From Bacteroidales bacterium (GTDB lineage: Bacteria > Bacteroidota > Bacteroidia > Bacteroidales > GCA-2748055), in NCBI GenBank assembly GCA_020636775.1, contig JACJXF010000003.1, forward strand, positions 62,001-126,000: DNA of 64,000 nt, in the 5' to 3' direction. The notes beneath the pieces were generated by a model, which was not told the DNA's origin, did not search any database, and was given only the letters and a program-made list of their open reading frames with translations. A program made the translations under genes and the position numbers. Positions 61,578 through 64,000 of this stretch are shown here, piece after piece. Position 1 is the first letter of the stretch; every line of letters starts with the position of its first letter.

Positions 61578-63998
61578 TTACTGTTCTTCCTGGGGAACCG
61601 TTTCATCGGGCTTTTTTGCAGAGAATAAATTCACAAATGGTTTTTTAAACTTTTCACCAAGGTCTGCGCCTGTATTGAAGTATTCGCGGTAGAAAAATCC
61701 TACACCCTGGGTATAAGGTGATGTCTGGAAAAGCAGGTTATCATTGGCCCGGTTGAATGCTTTCACATGTAACTTATCTGTTATTTTGAAATTTATATCA
61801 AAATCACCCACAATATTATTGGTATTGGTAGTGGTTGTGGTGGTTGCATTTCCTCCAACATCCAGGTTACCACTTATGGAGATACGGTCATTTAAAATCT
61901 GTGTACTGAGGGCTACCTGTAATTCTTCAGATGTTATCTGATCCCCCGGTCTGTAGTTAATACCGATATCAAAATCATTACTTATCTGCGACAGCCATGA
62001 TGAAAGCTGGTTGGAGAGTAACTCGCTGGTGGTTACTCCGGCCACGTTAGAGCTGGTTCCCCCGGTACCCCCCTGAACAATTCCCTGTTGCGAATAGAAG
62101 TTATTCATTACCAGAAGGGAAACAAATTGTTTCATCATTTCTTCATCTGTATTTATGCTGTTTTTAACAATATTCTGGGTTTGCACATCCGAGCCGGGAA
62201 GGCTGATTCCCGGCTTAATAGTTGGATTCATCAGTTTCCCGCTCAGATCGATGGTGCAATCAACGGGTATTCGCTTTCGTGATGCCTGCTGCGTGGGATC
62301 AGGGTCAAGGGCGGAAATAGTGGTCTTTAGTCCGTAAACAGCTTTCATATCAATATTGGCATCCTCAGGATCTCCATTCCAGGTTATCCTTCCTCCCTTT
62401 TCAACCACAAACTTTTTGTTAATCACATTCTGAAGAGTGAAAAGGTAATCACCTTCATCAATTAAAATGGAACCATAAATTTCGAATTTCCCGAGCGTAT
62501 TAATCAGAACCTTCAGGGTACCGGTACCCCGGCCTTTTATAATGTCGCCTATCTTGGGATCAAATATCAGCTGTACTTCTGCATTGGGGTTAACATCCAG
62601 GTTGAAATTCATCTGTAATCCCTTTAATTTAACCTCATAGCGCGTCTCTGAAAAGCTGGTTTCTGTATTAATATCAGCGGGATTGACCCAATCGATAAAA
62701 TTCTGATCCTGAACCTCTTCCGTTCCATACAATGGTATGTAAAAAATTGAGTTCTTTTCGGCGTGAGCATCTACATCAATTAACAGGTTATCGGAAGGTC
62801 CGCTAACATGAACAACTCCCCCGCCGAAAATTCTTCCATAAAAAAGCTGGTTATCTTTCTCAGTGGTATTTAGAAATTCAAAGTTATCTGTAGTTACCCG
62901 TACATCCAGATTAAATTCTCTCCAGTATTTGGTACTTACAGTACCCTGGGCAACCGCTTTATTCCCTTTTTCATCAAAGGCTTCAAAATCCTTGACAATT
63001 ATGTTATTATGGACAATGCGTAAATCGTTGCTGAAATTGTAGCGGGTTTGAAGATAATCAACCAGTAAGGAGCTTTTCATTACCCGCACTGTTCCATTCA
63101 GATCAGGCTTGGGACCCGTGCCGGTAAGTTTAAGGGTTCCGGTGGCGATTCCCTTTACCTGGGAGACCAGAAAATCCATATAAGGATGAAACATGGCAAC
63201 TCTCAGTTTATCGAGCGTAAGATCGAAATCGAGTGCTTTGGTTCTGGGGTAAAAATCACCTTCCATTCTGAGTCCGGGCACATCTTCATTACCGAGGTAT
63301 GATTGTATGTGAACTTTTTTGTCAATATTATTCCAGTTGGCTAAAACAGCCCCTGTGCCTACCGTTTCTCCATTTACAATTAAGTCGTTCATCTTCAAAT
63401 CAGAAAGAAACAACAGGTTATGCAATGGATCGGTTATACTTGCTTTACCTGATAGCCTTCCTGCAAGCTCAAATTTATATTTCAGGCTTAATGGATTCAG
63501 GGCGGTGAGATCCATATCTTTAAAACTAAAATATAAACCATCCTCAGGATTTTCAGATATTTTTCCATAAACCAGGAAGTTCTGATTGTGATTTCGAATG
63601 GTAAACGAATCCAGGTTTACGGAGCTGGTATCGACCACTACCTTTCCTGAAGAAACATGCCATAGGGTATCGTTGAAAATAATATCTGTGGGATCGAAAT
63701 GCAGGCCAATAACAGGCTTATCGGTCAGATCGTTACGGCTCAGGTTTGCCAGGGCAGTGATTTCTCCCTTGAAAAGTGGTTTTGAATCCGAATCCCATTT
63801 AATCTTAAGATCTGCTGCATCCTTGCTGATTTCAGTATTCAGGTGCAGATTTCCAACTGACATTTTATTTTTAAATACCAGCTGATCAGAACTTGCATCA
63901 AGCATTACCGTTGTCTTATCACTTTTCGAATGAATATCAAGATTTGTCCAGGTATTTCCTTTATACATGAAGAGACTGCTGCTTGCATTTACCACCAC
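61578..63998 (-). CDS. TamB-like translocation/assembly protein, C-terminal part
   Basis: The frame is open to the window edge. The GTG near 63998 is only the first codon that could be read as a start, so the real start lies outside. The visible 806 residues belong to the end of a TamB (DUF490) protein. The C-terminal block is clear: RYEVKLKGLQMNFNLDVNPN, IIKGRGTGTLKVLIN, FEIYGSILIDEGDYLFTLQN, and GRITWNGDPEDANIDMKAVY. TamB spans the periplasm as a lipid-carrying beta tube and helps barrel assembly with TamA. Bacteroidota TamB proteins are about twice this length, so roughly half is missing. No TamA gene is seen in the window. Confidence 0.9.
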   Translation of the reverse strand: MVVNASSSLFMYKGNTWTNLDIHSKSDKTTVMLDASSDQLVFKNKMSVGNLHLNTEISKDAADLKIKWDSDSKPLFKGEITALANLSRNDLTDKPVIGLHFDPTDIIFNDTLWHVSSGKVVVDTSSVNLDSFTIRNHNQNFLVYGKISENPEDGLYFSFKDMDLTALNPLSLKYKFELAGRLSGKASITDPLHNLLFLSDLKMNDLIVNGETVGTGAVLANWNNIDKKVHIQSYLGNEDVPGLRMEGDFYPRTKALDFDLTLDKLRVAMFHPYMDFLVSQVKGIATGTLKLTGTGPKPDLNGTVRVMKSSLLVDYLQTRYNFSNDLRIVHNNIIVKDFEAFDEKGNKAVAQGTVSTKYWREFNLDVRVTTDNFEFLNTTEKDNQLFYGRIFGGGVVHVSGPSDNLLIDVDAHAEKNSIFYIPLYGTEEVQDQNFIDWVNPADINTETSFSETRYEVKLKGLQMNFNLDVNPNAEVQLIFDPKIGDIIKGRGTGTLKVLINTLGKFEIYGSILIDEGDYLFTLQNVINKKFVVEKGGRITWNGDPEDANIDMKAVYGLKTTISALDPDPTQQASRKRIPVDCTIDLSGKLMNPTIKPGISLPGSDVQTQNIVKNSINTDEEMMKQFVSLLVMNNFYSQQGIVQGGTGGTSSNVAGVTTSELLSNQLSSWLSQISNDFDIGINYRPGDQITSEELQVALSTQILNDRISISGNLDVGGNATTTTTTNTNNIVGDFDINFKITDKLHVKAFNRANDNLLFQTSPYTQGVGFFYREYFNTGADLGEKFKKPFVNLFSAKKPDETVPQEEQ

Positions 63999-64000
63999 GT

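Overview
The window reads as chromosomal DNA from a member of the Bacteroidota, most likely Bacteroidales or a near relative and probably uncultured. The support is: C-terminal sorting domains of the type IX secretion system (type A at the left edge and at 1608-7109, type B at 49575-51077); Bacteroidota -7 promoter boxes (TAnnTTTG) and no clear Shine-Dalgarno sequences; a conserved Bacteroidota ABC-F protein; DUF4831 and TonB/ExbD/ExbD modules. The base composition is moderately AT-rich and even. No rRNA, tRNA, CRISPR, phage, integrase or intact insertion sequence was found, so this looks like a core-genome stretch with scattered accessory surface proteins.

Layout. 1-7.2 kb: end of a lamin-tail surface protein, a 473-bp gap with unexplained inverted repeats, a 65-aa protein and a giant PKD-repeat surface protein. 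7.2-19.3 kb: TPR-PP2C sensor phosphatase, POT peptide transporter, NAD(P)HX repair enzyme, DUF4831 lipoprotein, exported thioredoxin and PHP-like lipoprotein, DMT exporter, FKBP isomerase, GNAT-like protein. 19.4-25.5 kb: RRM protein, ABC-F ATPase, MFS carrier, secreted unknown, S37 peptidase. 25.9-32.4 kb: OPT transporter, lone PqqD-like protein, PepD dipeptidase, Tat-exported Gfo/Idh protein, MetF. 32.4-41.8 kb: MetH, propeller-PP2C sensor phosphatase, acyl-CoA ligase. 41.9-51.1 kb: MFS carrier, acyltransferase 3, YhcH lipoprotein, PurA, unusual Fur-family regulator, RelA/SpoT enzyme, type B-sorted surface protein. 51.2-57.4 kb: two tandem ClC proteins, then GlyA, a receiver-only response regulator and a TauE exporter. 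57.4-64 kb: ExbB-ExbD-ExbD-TonB operon, a 9-bp tandem repeat, NhaD antiporter and the C-terminal part of a TamB-like protein.

How the genes fit together. Peptide use is a recurring theme (POT, OPT, S37 peptidase, PepD), consistent with a cell living on protein breakdown products. MetH, MetF and GlyA cover one-carbon and methionine metabolism. ExbB/ExbD/TonB and TamB serve outer-membrane energisation and assembly. NhaD and the ClC pair suggest ion homeostasis, plausibly in a saline habitat (inference). Signalling is carried by two membrane PP2C phosphatases, a stand-alone receiver and a (p)ppGpp enzyme. No single cassette is an obviously new defence or biosynthetic system. The points most worth following are: the ABC-F protein, which has lost every element of one of its two ATP sites; the Fur-family protein, which lacks both CxxC pairs and sits behind two palindromes; the second ClC gene, whose promoter predicts a leaderless mRNA and carries a built-in palindrome; and the structured intergenic element near 1.1 kb.
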